The translations under genes were made by a program, and so were the position numbers. The notes under the pieces are model-generated. The model was not told the DNA's origin, made no database searches, and worked only from the letters and a program-made list of their open reading frames with translations. Positions 17,453 through 25,589 of a stretch of 64,000 nt of DNA are shown here, in pieces. Within the stretch, counting starts at the first letter, position 1. Every line of letters starts with the position of its first letter. The stretch covers positions 1 through 64,000 of the forward strand of contig NZ_JAHKRC010000010.1 in NCBI RefSeq assembly GCF_019345465.1, written 5' to 3'. Source of the stretch: Pseudomonas sp. NKUCC02_KPG. Lineage in GTDB: Bacteria; Pseudomonadota; Gammaproteobacteria; Pseudomonadales; Pseudomonadaceae.

Positions 17453-17836
17453 ATGAGCAATCCGACTTACGTGCAGGAATACAACGCAATCGTCGCCGTA
17501 CTGAGCCAGTACAACGAAGGTGGCAAACACGCCAACAGCAGCATCATGAAACCTGCCTTCAGCGAGCAGGCCACGATCTTTGGCGTAGACGCCGAGAGCA
17601 AACTCACCGGCGGCCCGATTCAAGGGTTGTTCGACATCATCGACAACGCATTCCGCCCTTCCCCAGAAGCCCAGAGCGCAATCGTCAACATCGATATCGT
17701 CGGTACGGCTGCCAGTGCACGCATCGATACCAATGACATCTCCGGCTTCTGTTTCACCGACTTTTTCAACCTGCTGAAAGTTGAAGGCAAGTGGACCGTA
17801 GTCAGCAAGATTTACCACACCCACGTGGCCCCCTGA
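17453..17836 (+). CDS. NTF2-like / lumazine-binding-like small protein
   Basis: A 127-residue cytoplasmic protein of the NTF2/SnoaL fold, closest by eye to the putative lumazine-binding subgroup (Lumazine_bd_2). The pattern EYNAIVAVLSQYNEGGKHANSSIMKPAFSEQATIFGVD and the C-terminal FNLLKVEGKWTVVSKIYHTH are typical. The ATG at 17453 follows CAGGACC; an upstream in-frame start at 17405 would place the palindromic operator inside the gene. Proteins of this fold bind or convert small hydrophobic or cyclic molecules, but no substrate can be named. Nearby genes suggest a stress or detoxification setting. Confidence 0.65.
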   Translation: MSNPTYVQEYNAIVAVLSQYNEGGKHANSSIMKPAFSEQATIFGVDAESKLTGGPIQGLFDIIDNAFRPSPEAQSAIVNIDIVGTAASARIDTNDISGFCFTDFFNLLKVEGKWTVVSKIYHTHVAP

Positions 17837-18024
17837 TCCGTGCAGACGCATTCCCGAGGCGCGTAGACGCGGGTAAAAACCAGCGGGCGTAATAAGTGGC
17901 AAAGGTTAAATATAGCGCCCGGTTCGAAGACCGAATTGACCCCTGCCATCGGGTCGCTCATCGTAGGCGGCCATGAAAGCCTTCAGCTTCACCTGAGCAG
18001 AACGGCTTCGGTTTAAACCTGAAC

Positions 18025-18060
18025 GGCCCCGGTCCATTCATGGATTCGAGGCCTTTTTTT
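18025..18060 (+). terminator. Intrinsic terminator just ahead of the flavin reductase gene
   Basis: GGCC…CCATTCATGG…GGCC folds into a stem capped by an inner CCAT/ATGG helix and is followed by seven T at 18054-18060, a good plus-strand terminator. It ends 11 bases before the flavin reductase ATG, with that gene's GGAG directly after the T-run. It either ends the NTF2-like transcript 190 bases downstream of its stop or acts as an attenuator in the reductase leader. Confidence 0.6.
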
Positions 18061-18071
18061 CTGGAGTAACG

Positions 18072-18659
18072 ATGGACGACCACATTGCCGCTGTACCCCT
18101 TGAAAAGGCCTACAGGCTGATCAATCACGGCCCTACCGTACTGGTATCTGCTCAGCACGACGGGGTAAAGGATGTCATGGCCGCCGCGTGGGCCTGCGCG
18201 CTGGATTTTTCACCGCCAAAAGTGACTGTAGTGCTGGACAAGATGACCCGGACTCGTGAGTTGGTAGAGGGCAGTGGCGTTTTCGTGATCCAGGTTCCAA
18301 CCGTGGCCCAGCTCAAACTGACCAGTGATGTTGGCAGCATGAGTCTGTCCGATACGCCGGACAAACTGGCGAGGAGCGATGTCCAGTTATTCAGCATGCC
18401 CGGCCATGACCTGCCCTTCGTTGCGGGCTGTTCGGCGTGGCTTGCGTGCAAGTTGATACACGAGCCTCACAACCAGGCGAGTTATGACTTGTTTATCGGC
18501 GAGGTGGTGGGTGCCTGGGCAGACACCCGAGTCTTCAGCGATGGGCACTGGCACTTTGAAACCGCCCATTCGGACCTTCGCAGCCTGCACTACATCGCGG
18601 GAGGCCATTTCTATGCCATCGGCGAAGCATTGAGTGTGGAGGCCAAGGACGTCACGTGA
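18072..18659 (+). CDS. Flavin reductase-like FMN-binding protein
   Basis: A 195-residue split-barrel flavin reductase-like protein (DIM6/NTAB type). The strand pattern PTVLVSAQHDGVKDVMAAAWACALDFSPPKVTVVLDKMTRTRELVEGSGVFVIQVPT is characteristic of these FMN-binding domains. Such proteins reduce flavin with NAD(P)H or carry FMN-dependent reactions. GGAG precedes the ATG at a suitable distance. It is convergent with nemA, so two flavin enzymes lie side by side. Its leader holds an intrinsic terminator, which may mean premature-termination control. Confidence 0.82.
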   Translation: MDDHIAAVPLEKAYRLINHGPTVLVSAQHDGVKDVMAAAWACALDFSPPKVTVVLDKMTRTRELVEGSGVFVIQVPTVAQLKLTSDVGSMSLSDTPDKLARSDVQLFSMPGHDLPFVAGCSAWLACKLIHEPHNQASYDLFIGEVVGAWADTRVFSDGHWHFETAHSDLRSLHYIAGGHFYAIGEALSVEAKDVT

Positions 18660-18721
18660 CGTCGCCAGCATTGTTGATCACGGTGTCGATCGATTTGGAT
18701 ATCGCGTTGATACAGCCGTGA

Positions 18722-19825
18722 TCAGTAGCTGCCGACAGGCCAGTCGGTGTAGCCCTTGGCGCCACCACCGTAATAGGACTCCCGTGGTGCAATGGTCAGT
18801 TCGCTGTCACGACGCAAGCGCTCAACCAGATCAGGGTTGGAAATGAACAGCCGACCAAATGCAACTGCATCGATCTTGCCTTGGGCGCGACGCTCGATTG
18901 CCATCTCCAGGTCGTAGTTGTTGTTACCGATAAAGAAGCCATTGAACTGTGCGCTCAGGGCGTCCATGTCCACACCTTCCGGCACTTCACGGGAAGTTGC
19001 AGTCGCCCCTTCAACAAAATGCAGGTAGGCGAGATTGAAGGCATTCAACTGCTGGATCAGGTAGCCGTGCAGTGCCATCACGTTGCTGTCCGGGGGGGTG
19101 TTACCGGCGTCGGGTGTAACCGGAGACAAGCGGATACCGACGCGGTCATTGCCCCAGATCTTGACGATCGCGTCTGTCACTTCCAGGGTCAGGCGTGCAC
19201 GGTTTTCGATCGAGCCGCCGTAGTGGTCGGTTCGGTGGTTGGTCGAGTCGCGCAGAAATTGATCCAGAAGATAGCTATTGGCAGAGTGAACTTCCACCCC
19301 ATCAAAACCGGCGCGCTTGGCATTTTCGGCAGCGCGTTTGTACTGTTCGATGATCCCCGGAATTTCATCGGTTTCGAGTGCTCGAGGCATCGACACCGGA
19401 ACAAAACCATTCGCGGTATAGGTTTGACCTTCAGCCTGGATCGCAGAAGGTGCAACCGGCGCAACGCCGTCTGGCTGCAACTCTACGCTGGAGAAACGAC
19501 CCACATGCCAGAGCTGGCTGACGATCTTGCCGCCCGCAGCGTGCACGGCATCGGTAACTTTCTTCCAGCCTGTAACCTGTTCATCGCTCCAGATGCCGGG
19601 CGTAGCGGCATAACCACGGCCTTGAGGAGAGATATTGGTGGCTTCGGCAACGATCAAACCGGCAGTGGCACGCTGCGCGTAGTACTCCGCGTGCATCTCG
19701 TTGGGGATACCGTCTTCGCCATAGCGACTGCGGGTGACAGGGGCCATTACGATGCGATTAGCCAGTTCAATGTCACCCATGGTGACGGGGGTGAACAAGT
19801 CGGTACGGTTACTGTTGTCTGTCAT
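18722..19825 (-). CDS. nemA: Alkene reductase of the Old Yellow Enzyme family
   Basis: A 367-residue FMN-dependent ene-reductase (N-ethylmaleimide reductase type) that reduces electrophilic alkenes and nitro compounds with NADPH. The active-site set H180, N183 and proton donor Y185 lies in EVHSANSYLLDQFLRD; PVTRSRYGEDGIPNEMHAEYYAQRA and SQLWHVGR are further OYE marks. The ATG at 19825 follows AGGTTGACC. TAGAC-N5-GTCTA boxes at 19842 and 19988 flank its promoter region, and a TetR gene is divergent. The NemR-like repressor lies about 1 kb away. Confidence 0.92.
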   Translation of the reverse strand: MTDNSNRTDLFTPVTMGDIELANRIVMAPVTRSRYGEDGIPNEMHAEYYAQRATAGLIVAEATNISPQGRGYAATPGIWSDEQVTGWKKVTDAVHAAGGKIVSQLWHVGRFSSVELQPDGVAPVAPSAIQAEGQTYTANGFVPVSMPRALETDEIPGIIEQYKRAAENAKRAGFDGVEVHSANSYLLDQFLRDSTNHRTDHYGGSIENRARLTLEVTDAIVKIWGNDRVGIRLSPVTPDAGNTPPDSNVMALHGYLIQQLNAFNLAYLHFVEGATATSREVPEGVDMDALSAQFNGFFIGNNNYDLEMAIERRAQGKIDAVAFGRLFISNPDLVERLRRDSELTIAPRESYYGGGAKGYTDWPVGSY

Positions 19826-19841
19826 GGTCAACCTGAATTAA

Positions 19842-19856
19842 TAGACCAGTTGTCTA
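19842..19856. promoter_or_regulatory. TAGAC-N5-GTCTA operator proximal to nemA
   Basis: TAGACCAGTTGTCTA is a palindrome 17 bases upstream of the nemA ATG. It shares half-sites with a second copy at 19988-20002 and resembles the TAGACC/GGTCTA box described for E. coli NemR. Its position over the probable transcription start fits repression by a TetR-family protein: either NemR (20838-21431) or the divergent TetR (20178-20810). Confidence 0.65.
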
Positions 19857-20177
19857 TTTAGATAATAAAAAGTCGCTTTGCCCTGGTCAGGGATCTTTAA
19901 GCGCTGCCTGGAATAGATCCATCAGCGCGTCCCAGCTCGATACAGCGTTCGAGCCGGGTGAATGGTGCAGGTATCCTAAGATATAAATAGACCGGTCGTC
20001 TACAAATGATCCAAGATCAGGATGACTCACGATCAACGGTCTGTCGTATCTGGCCTGCCTCAAACTGCCGCCAGCTGGCACCGCACAACGGGCTCGGGTC
20101 ATTTTGTGTATCATCGGCCCCTAAACATCGTCTCCAGACGCGATTTTCTGGCGACAGGCATTAAGGTAGTCCGCCCC
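19857..20177. other. nemA-tetR divergent region
   Basis: Apart from the two operator boxes, this stretch contains an AT-rich part (about 19856-19870) and ATATAAATAG at 19981-19990 that could supply -10 elements for the two divergent genes. The open frame extending the TetR gene upstream to 20022 has no TetR-like sequence before residue 53, so I treat it as non-coding. Confidence 0.35.
19988..20002. promoter_or_regulatory. TAGAC-N5-GTCTA operator, distal copy
   Basis: TAGACCGGTCGTCTA shares both half-sites with the box at 19842-19856 and lies 176 bases upstream of the TetR ATG. Two matching operators on either side of a divergent region suggest joint control of nemA and the tetR gene, possibly with autoregulation. 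Confidence 0.6.
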
Positions 20178-20810
20178 ATGACCAACGCCATCTCATCTTC
20201 CGCTCCGCGCACCAAGGGGCGCCCTCGCACGTTCGACCGCGACCAGGCGCTGCTTCGGGCCCTGACGGTGTTCTGGAGGCGCGGGTATGAACCTGCATCG
20301 GTGGCAGAGCTGTGTACCGCGATGGGTATCAACCCACCCAGCCTGTACGCGGCGTTTGGGAATAAGGCCAAGTTGTTTCTGGAAGCCGTCGACTACTACG
20401 AAACGACCTTCTGGGATGCCACCTGGGAGAAAATGGGCAGTGAGCCGGACCTGGTGCGCGGCATCAGCGACTTTTTCCAGGCATCAGCCGCCATCCTGAC
20501 AGAACCCATGGCTCCGTGTGGCTGCATGGTGGTTCTCGCGGCGGTCAACGTTTCAGAGGATGCCGCAGAGGTTTCGGCGGCACTCAAAGCCCTGCGCCAG
20601 GAAGGTCGGGACTACCTGCAGCAACGACTGGATCGCGGGGTTGAGGACGGTCAGCTCAAGCCGCAGACCAATACCAGCATTCTCGCCAGTGCGTTGAATA
20701 CATTGCTCGAAGGCATGTCGTTGCAGGCCCATGATGGAGCCAGTCGTGAAGACCTTGAGGGCATCGGCGCCACCGCCGTGGCGATGCTCACCCCTTCCCT
20801 TGCCCAATGA
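20178..20810 (+). CDS. TetR/AcrR-family regulator
   Basis: A TetR-family repressor of about 210 residues. The HTH region is TFDRDQALLRALTVFWRRGYEPASVAELCTAMGINPPSLYAAFGNKAKLFLEAVDYY, followed by a helical ligand domain with a CGCMVV stretch near residue 112. The ATG at 20178 (MTNAISSSAPRTKGRPR) gives the usual short basic lead. It is divergent from nemA, with two TAGAC-N5-GTCTA boxes between them, so it may repress nemA and itself. It is convergent with the nemR-like gene. The effector is unknown. Confidence 0.85.
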   Translation: MTNAISSSAPRTKGRPRTFDRDQALLRALTVFWRRGYEPASVAELCTAMGINPPSLYAAFGNKAKLFLEAVDYYETTFWDATWEKMGSEPDLVRGISDFFQASAAILTEPMAPCGCMVVLAAVNVSEDAAEVSAALKALRQEGRDYLQQRLDRGVEDGQLKPQTNTSILASALNTLLEGMSLQAHDGASREDLEGIGATAVAMLTPSLAQ

Positions 20811-20837
20811 TGAGGCTGGCTTTGCGCTGACTGCTTT

Positions 20838-21431
20838 TCAGGCCAACAGCCGACGGCTCATTTCAAACGCCACATCAAACGGTGCGTGGGTTCTGTTGAC
20901 CTTGACCAGCAAAGAGGCACCCAGCCACATCTGATAAAGCGCTTCTGCCAGTACAGAGGCTTCAGTGGGCGCGGTGATGGAACCATCGGATTTGCCTTGC
21001 TCAACGCAGCGAGTCATCCGCTCGATGATCAGCGCAGTGCCTTTTTCAAGGACGGCACGCATGTTTTCGGAGAGATCACACACTTCTGCCCCCAGCTTGA
21101 CCACCAGGCATTTTTGGTCGGCGTGATCAAAAGCCTGTGTCTTGGCCCAATACCGCAGGTAATTCAGCAGTCGCTCTGCCCCGCTGCCCTCTTTGGCCAT
21201 CTGCACATCAACCCGCGAGAGGTACTCTTCAAAGTACTCTTCGAGCAGTGCCTGGCCAAATTCATCCTTGGAACGGAAGTAGTGATAAAACGAGCCTTTA
21301 GGCACGCCGGCGGCGCCAAGCAACTCGGTCAGGCCAACCGCCGTGTAACCCTTGTGGGTCATAAGCGATCGGGCGACATCAATGATGTGCTGGCGCATGT
21401 CTTGGACTGGTTTCTTCATAGTGCGGCGCAT
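20838..21431 (-). CDS. nemR: NemR-like TetR repressor
   Basis: A 197-residue TetR-family protein very like E. coli NemR, the electrophile- and hypochlorite-sensing repressor of nemA-gloA. Shared blocks are GYTAVGLTELLGAAGVPKGSFYHYFRSKDEFGQALLE in the HTH and KCLVVKLGAEVCDLSENMR. In the latter, C108 corresponds to the NemR redox cysteine C106. The start may be 21431 or the ATG at 21419; neither has a good ribosome site. In E. coli nemR and nemA are co-transcribed, whereas here they are separated by another TetR gene. A T6-tailed hairpin abuts the start. Confidence 0.85.
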   Translation of the reverse strand: MRRTMKKPVQDMRQHIIDVARSLMTHKGYTAVGLTELLGAAGVPKGSFYHYFRSKDEFGQALLEEYFEEYLSRVDVQMAKEGSGAERLLNYLRYWAKTQAFDHADQKCLVVKLGAEVCDLSENMRAVLEKGTALIIERMTRCVEQGKSDGSITAPTEASVLAEALYQMWLGASLLVKVNRTHAPFDVAFEMSRRLLA

Positions 21432-21437
21432 GCTATC

Positions 21438-21465
21438 AAAAAAGCATCGCGGGTCGCATGCTTTT
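21438..21465 (-). other. T-tailed hairpin immediately upstream of nemR
   Basis: Read on the minus strand, AAAAGCAT and ATGCTTTT pair across a short GC-rich centre and are followed by a T-run. This is a terminator-like structure ending only a few bases before the nemR start codon. It could be an attenuator, a ribosome-site mask, or an operator dyad. Confidence 0.35.
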
Positions 21466-21627
21466 AAACGGTGCGCACACGCCCCTCCAGCCAGCGATGG
21501 GCAACGTGCTCATAGACGACGTATCCGCCCTGAAACCGGTGAGTTGGCTTCACCGTCACCGACGACAACCGACAACCGACAACAGAAATGAATATATTTA
21601 CCGCGTAAACATAACTATTATTTGACC

Positions 21628-22503
21628 ATGATTAAAGAATTGAAAACCCTCATCGCCGTGGCGAGAGAAGGCACCTTTGCGGCTGCGGGCAGCAAGATAG
21701 GGCTGACCCAGGCAGCTGTCAGTGCGCAAATGCAACGTCTTGAGGCTGAACTCGGCGTCGAGCTGTTTGACCGACAAGGCCGCTCGGCCCAACTCAACCA
21801 GATGGGGCATCAAGTGCTGTTGCAGGGACAGGAGTTGGTGCGCCAGTTCAAGAATCTGGGCACAACAACCGTGGGGCTGCCTGCAAGCATTCTGGTGACG
21901 ATTGGAGCCATTGCCTCTGTGCAACGCTCGTTTTTACCGGAAGCGCTGGCGCAGTTTCACCAACAATTCCTGGAGTGCAGGACTCGAGTGATTCCGGGCC
22001 TTTCAATGGAGCTGGTCAATCAGGTGGATGCTGGCGAGATCGACATGGCCGTGATCATCCGCCCGCCTTTCTCACTTCAAAGTGACTTGCGATGGACAAC
22101 GCTGGCGCGCGAACCCTATCGGCTCATCGTGCCGGCCGACATGCCCGGGGATGACTGGTCTGAACTGGTCTCGACCCAGCCATTCATACGTTACGACCGA
22201 TCGTCTTTCGGCGGTCGGCAGGTTGACCGATTCTTGCGCCAAACCCATGTGGTTTTGCGAGAAGTATGCGAACTCGATGAGCTGGATGCGATCATCAAGC
22301 TGGTTGCCAATGGGGTGGGCGTTGCGCTGGTTCCAGAAACGGCAACCCATCAAGGATGGCCGGCAGAGGTTCGGGCCATAGACCTGAAGCAACGGACATT
22401 TCATCGTGATATCGGGCTCGTGCATCGCGCGCGCCGCAGCCTCACCGAGCCTGTGAAGTCACTTGTCCAGCTGATTACCGAGCAGGTTCTGAAAAAAACC
22501 TGA
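21628..22503 (+). CDS. LysR-family transcriptional regulator
   Basis: A 291-residue LysR regulator starting at the ATG at 21628. The N-terminus reads MIKELKTLIAVAREGTFAAAGSKIGLTQAAVSAQMQRLEAELGVELFDRQGRSAQLN, a full winged HTH, followed by an effector domain. It is divergent from nemR and convergent with the oxaloacetate decarboxylase gene (45-base gap). Its target is not evident; the 190-base nemR-lysR intergenic region is the most likely site of autoregulation. Confidence 0.86.
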   Translation: MIKELKTLIAVAREGTFAAAGSKIGLTQAAVSAQMQRLEAELGVELFDRQGRSAQLNQMGHQVLLQGQELVRQFKNLGTTTVGLPASILVTIGAIASVQRSFLPEALAQFHQQFLECRTRVIPGLSMELVNQVDAGEIDMAVIIRPPFSLQSDLRWTTLAREPYRLIVPADMPGDDWSELVSTQPFIRYDRSSFGGRQVDRFLRQTHVVLREVCELDELDAIIKLVANGVGVALVPETATHQGWPAEVRAIDLKQRTFHRDIGLVHRARRSLTEPVKSLVQLITEQVLKKT

Positions 22504-22548
22504 TGCCTGTCACGGTAATCAGTCGCTGAACATGATCACTTTATTTAA

Positions 22549-23418
22549 CTACTCGTCTACGTTCATGAACTCTTTGGCCCACACCTGATAACGCTCTGGT
22601 CGCGTGTAAGTGTGGGTCAACTCTGTAGCACTCAGATCAGAGGTGCTGCAGGTGACATTGCGCTGTTCGCGCAAACAGTCGTAAGTGGCTTTGATCGAAG
22701 CAAAATAAGCCGCATGCCCGGCTACAACGATCCGCACGCCCAGCGCAGCCAAACGCTGGCTGTCGGACAGTTCGGGGTTTCCGTAAGTCACCAGCATCAG
22801 CGGAAGCTCGACGCCTTCGGCAATCTGCTCAAGGTGAGCAAAATCCTTCACGCCAACCAGGCAAATACCATCTGCACCAGCCTCGGTGTAAGCCTTGATA
22901 CGGGATTTCACATGCTCGACGGATAACGTCCCGGCGTTGGTTCGGGCAATGATCACCAGCTCAGGGTCTACGCGAGACTCAATGGCAGCCTTGATCTTGC
23001 CACTGCCCTCTTCAATCGAGATCAGATCGGTCGATTTGCGGCCGAACTGCGCAGGCAGGAGGGTATCTTCGATGGTCAATGCAGCCACACCGGAACGCTC
23101 CAGCTCCGCCACGGTACGCATCACGTTGAGTGCGTTGCCGTAACCATGATCGGCATCGGCAATGATCGGCAACTGTGCCACACGCCCGATCCGGGTCGCC
23201 TGCTCGGTAAATTCACTCAATGTGATCAGGGCAAAATCTGGGGCTGCCAATACTTGCAGCGAAGCAACCGAACCGCCCAGGATACCGGCTTCAAAACCCA
23301 GGTCGGCGGCAATTCTGGCAGACATGGGATCGAACACGGAGGCGGTGTGAAAGCAGGATGTAGAAGCGAGTAACTTGCGAAATTCGACCCGCAGTTGCTG
23401 ATGGGAAAGTCTGGACAC
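22549..23418 (-). CDS. Oxaloacetate decarboxylase, PEP mutase/isocitrate lyase superfamily
   Basis: A 289-residue protein nearly superimposable on P. aeruginosa PA4872, which was characterised as an Mg-dependent oxaloacetate decarboxylase. Identical stretches include [62 protein letters not shown] and [19 protein letters not shown]. The GHAAYFA segment holds the histidine that distinguishes this subgroup. It converts oxaloacetate to pyruvate and CO2. A LacI-type palindrome lies 57 bases upstream. The adjacent GltP/DctA-like symporter, on the same strand behind a terminator, may supply C4-dicarboxylates. Confidence 0.9.
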   Translation of the reverse strand: MSRLSHQQLRVEFRKLLASTSCFHTASVFDPMSARIAADLGFEAGILGGSVASLQVLAAPDFALITLSEFTEQATRIGRVAQLPIIADADHGYGNALNVMRTVAELERSGVAALTIEDTLLPAQFGRKSTDLISIEEGSGKIKAAIESRVDPELVIIARTNAGTLSVEHVKSRIKAYTEAGADGICLVGVKDFAHLEQIAEGVELPLMLVTYGNPELSDSQRLAALGVRIVVAGHAAYFASIKATYDCLREQRNVTCSTSDLSATELTHTYTRPERYQVWAKEFMNVDE

Positions 23419-23474
23419 GTTGGCACCTCGGACGAATGTTATCTACACGGGTAAGACTGGATGGAAGTAATACA

Positions 23475-23488
23475 CGCAATCGATTGCG
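23475..23488. promoter_or_regulatory. LacI-type palindromic operator
   Basis: CGCAATCGATTGCG is a perfect 14-base palindrome with the central CG typical of LacI-family operators. It lies 57 bases upstream of the oxaloacetate decarboxylase ATG. The only LacI regulator in the window is CscR, whose own site (half GTTA-CA) differs, so a regulator encoded elsewhere is likelier. Confidence 0.5.
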
Positions 23489-23741
23489 AATTGAGCAGTT
23501 TGGCCCACCCGTACGGCCTGTCCTCCTGAGTGACCTGCAGGAATCAAATGACGCGCTGGGCGTCGTTTGCGTTTTCCTGGCAGGCGGGCTCCTGCCCTCG
23601 TACAGGGGACTGATTTTACGCGGTCGATCCATTATTTAAAGCTGATTATTTTTCGTCGGCTCACAACCCTTGTCCGTCAACTTTATACGTTCGCATCTGC
23701 GCGCATACAGCTCAGCTCCCAGCCCTGTGCTCAATCGACAT
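23489..23741. other. Intergenic stretch, nothing recognised
   Basis: Between the palindrome and the symporter terminator I see no convincing coding frame. A GC-rich inverted segment (GCAGGCGGGCTCCTGC, near 23581-23596) could form a short stem, and the stretch after it is AT-rich and may hold the promoter of the decarboxylase gene. Confidence 0.25.
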
Positions 23742-23779
23742 AAAAAGAGCCTTCGACGCTCTCAACGTGGAAGGCTCTT
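23742..23779 (-). terminator. Intrinsic terminator of the GltP/DctA-like symporter gene
   Basis: On the minus strand AAGAGCCTTC and GAAGGCTCTT make a 10-bp stem with a 15-base loop and then a T-run (TTTTTAT). It starts 12 bases after the symporter stop codon. Confidence 0.8.
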
Positions 23780-23791
23780 ATACATCTCAGA

Positions 23792-25054
23792 TCAGGTGCT
23801 TTGCCCAACGCTCGCGCTAGCCTGACGTACGAGTGGAGCCCTCTCCCACTTGGCGATCACCAGGGGAGCAATGGCATTCCCGAGAACATTCAAGGTCGTT
23901 GTTCCGCTGTCGATAATCCTGAAAATACCGGCGATCAATGCGACCCCTTCCAGCGGCAGTCCGGCCGATGCCAGGGTGGCCGAGAGAATAATGATCGCGA
24001 ACCCAGGCACTCCTGCTGCGCCCTTTGACGTCAAGACCATCGTCACCACCAACAGAATTTGCTGGGTCAGCGACAGTTCAATGCCATAAAGCTGAGCGAT
24101 AAAGATCGTCGCCACTCCCAGGAAAATGGACGCGCCATCCAAATTGAAGGCGTAACCGACCGGTACCACGAAGCTGACAATTCGCCGTGGAACGCCATAG
24201 GCTTCGAGCTTGCTGATCAACTGTGGCATCACGGCTGCCGAGGCAGCACTGGAAAAAGCCAGGATCAGCTCATCCCTGAAGTACTTGATCAGCTTGAACA
24301 CGTTTTCGCCGATCAGATAACAAATACCTCCCAGGAACACCAGGGCAAAGGTAATCAGTGCGAGGTACACGACACCAATCAACTTGAGCAATGGCAACAG
24401 TGAAGCAAAGCCAAAGGTCGCGACTGTCGCCCCGATCATCCCGAACACGCCAATCGGCGCATACGCCATGACAAACGAGACGACCTTGAACATTGCATCA
24501 GACAAACCCTGAATAACCGCAATGACCGGCGCACTCCTGGTTTTGGGTAATGCGTTCAACGCCATCCCGAGCAGCACGGCAAAAAACAGCACTGACAGCA
24601 ACTTCGCTTCCGACATTGCAACGATGACGTTATCGGGCACGATATTTTGCAGAATGATCAGCGCGCCTTTTGAAGGCTCCATGGTGACCGTAGAAGTGCC
24701 GCTGTGCGCAATGCCTGCTATCTCGGTGCCTTTACCGGGCTCGAACACATTGGCAAAGATCAGCCCCATGACAATGGCCAGGCTGGTGATCGCAAAGAAG
24801 TAAATCAGGGACTTTGCGCCCATACGGCCAAAGGATTTGTTATCGCCTCCCCCTGCGATGCCGAGGATCATGCAACAAAAGACAATGGGAACAACCACCA
24901 TCTTCATCATCTTGATGAAGATGTCTCCAAGGGGTTTGAGGATCTCGGTACTTACCCATACTTGATTCTGTGGGTGGGTATTGAAGTACCAACCCACGAG
25001 CACGCCGAGCAACAGCCCAGCAATAATTTGCCAAACTAATGGGATACGTTTCAT
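23792..25054 (-). CDS. Dicarboxylate/amino acid:cation symporter (GltP/DctA family)
   Basis: A 420-residue inner-membrane symporter of the DAACS family (GltP, DctA, SdcS relatives), which import glutamate/aspartate or C4-dicarboxylates with H+ or Na+. Family marks are the serine-rich hairpin AFSSAASAAVMPQL, the VVPVGYAFNLDGASIFL helix and SKGAAGVPGFAIIILSATL. The ATG at 25054 follows AAAGG; a longer frame to 25141 would cover the upstream hairpins and lacks family sequence. It lies 109 bases after a VOC gene on the same strand and before the oxaloacetate decarboxylase. C4-dicarboxylate or glutamate uptake is inferred. Confidence 0.88.
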   Translation of the reverse strand: MKRIPLVWQIIAGLLLGVLVGWYFNTHPQNQVWVSTEILKPLGDIFIKMMKMVVVPIVFCCMILGIAGGGDNKSFGRMGAKSLIYFFAITSLAIVMGLIFANVFEPGKGTEIAGIAHSGTSTVTMEPSKGALIILQNIVPDNVIVAMSEAKLLSVLFFAVLLGMALNALPKTRSAPVIAVIQGLSDAMFKVVSFVMAYAPIGVFGMIGATVATFGFASLLPLLKLIGVVYLALITFALVFLGGICYLIGENVFKLIKYFRDELILAFSSAASAAVMPQLISKLEAYGVPRRIVSFVVPVGYAFNLDGASIFLGVATIFIAQLYGIELSLTQQILLVVTMVLTSKGAAGVPGFAIIILSATLASAGLPLEGVALIAGIFRIIDSGTTTLNVLGNAIAPLVIAKWERAPLVRQASASVGQST

Positions 25055-25080
25055 GTCTAGCCTTTTATTTGTATGAAAGG

Positions 25081-25162
25081 ACTGCATCAGGCAGTAGCTA
25101 GATTCATGAGCTTCATGCTCACTTGAGATTTCCTGGCGCAACGGTATTGCGCCAGGTTTTTT
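25081..25162 (+). ncRNA. Candidate small RNA or structured leader with plus-strand terminator
   Basis: Three hairpins follow each other: ACTGC/GCAGT (25081-25095), TGAGC/GCTCA (25107-25121) and a perfect 10-bp CCTGGCGCAA/TTGCGCCAGG stem (25132-25156) with six T on the plus strand, an excellent intrinsic terminator. No plus-strand gene ends here; both flanking genes run leftward. The simplest explanations are a short plus-strand RNA antisense to the symporter 5' region, or a structured leader of the symporter mRNA read on the minus strand. No strong plus-strand promoter is obvious, so this stays tentative. Confidence 0.35.
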
Positions 25163-25163
25163 A

Positions 25164-25589
25164 TTATTTTGCGAAGAGCTGACTCATGTCCTTGAACGCT
25201 TTGAACTCGAGGGCATTACCACACGGATCAAACAGGAACATGGTGGCTTGCTCACCGACCTGCCCCTTGAATCGGATGTAGGGTTCAATCACAAATTCGG
25301 TACCGAAGGATTTCAGTCGCTCGGCCAGGGCTTCCCACTGTGCCCACTCAAGAATGATGCCGAAGTGCGGCACCGGTACGTTGTGGCCGTCTACCGGGTT
25401 GCTGTGCACGCTTTCCTGAGAGGCGGTCTTGGGGTGTTCATGGATCACCAACTGGTGACCGTAGAAGTCAAAGTCAACCCATTGGGTGCTGGATCGCCCC
25501 TCGGAGAGCCCGAACACTTCACCGTAAAAGGTGCGTGTAGCGACCAAGTCATAAACTGGGATTGCGAGGTGGAAAGGAGAAAGGCTCAT
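25164..25589 (-). CDS. VOC-family (glyoxalase-fold) protein
   Basis: A 141-residue vicinal-oxygen-chelate protein. The start at 25589 ([12 protein letters not shown]) follows GGAGTC; a longer frame to 25661 has no family sequence. Candidate metal ligands are H7 (FHLAIPV), H75 (PHFGIIL) and E128 (NALEFKAF), the usual positions for two betaalphabetabetabeta modules. Members range from dioxygenases to glyoxalases and resistance proteins, and the substrate is unknown. It precedes the GltP/DctA-like symporter on the same strand. Confidence 0.8.
   Translation of the reverse strand: MSLSPFHLAIPVYDLVATRTFYGEVFGLSEGRSSTQWVDFDFYGHQLVIHEHPKTASQESVHSNPVDGHNVPVPHFGIILEWAQWEALAERLKSFGTEFVIEPYIRFKGQVGEQATMFLFDPCGNALEFKAFKDMSQLFAK

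Noticed and set aside
17837..18071. FMN riboswitch ahead of the flavin reductase
   Set aside because: None of the conserved RFN blocks are present, although a terminator hairpin is.
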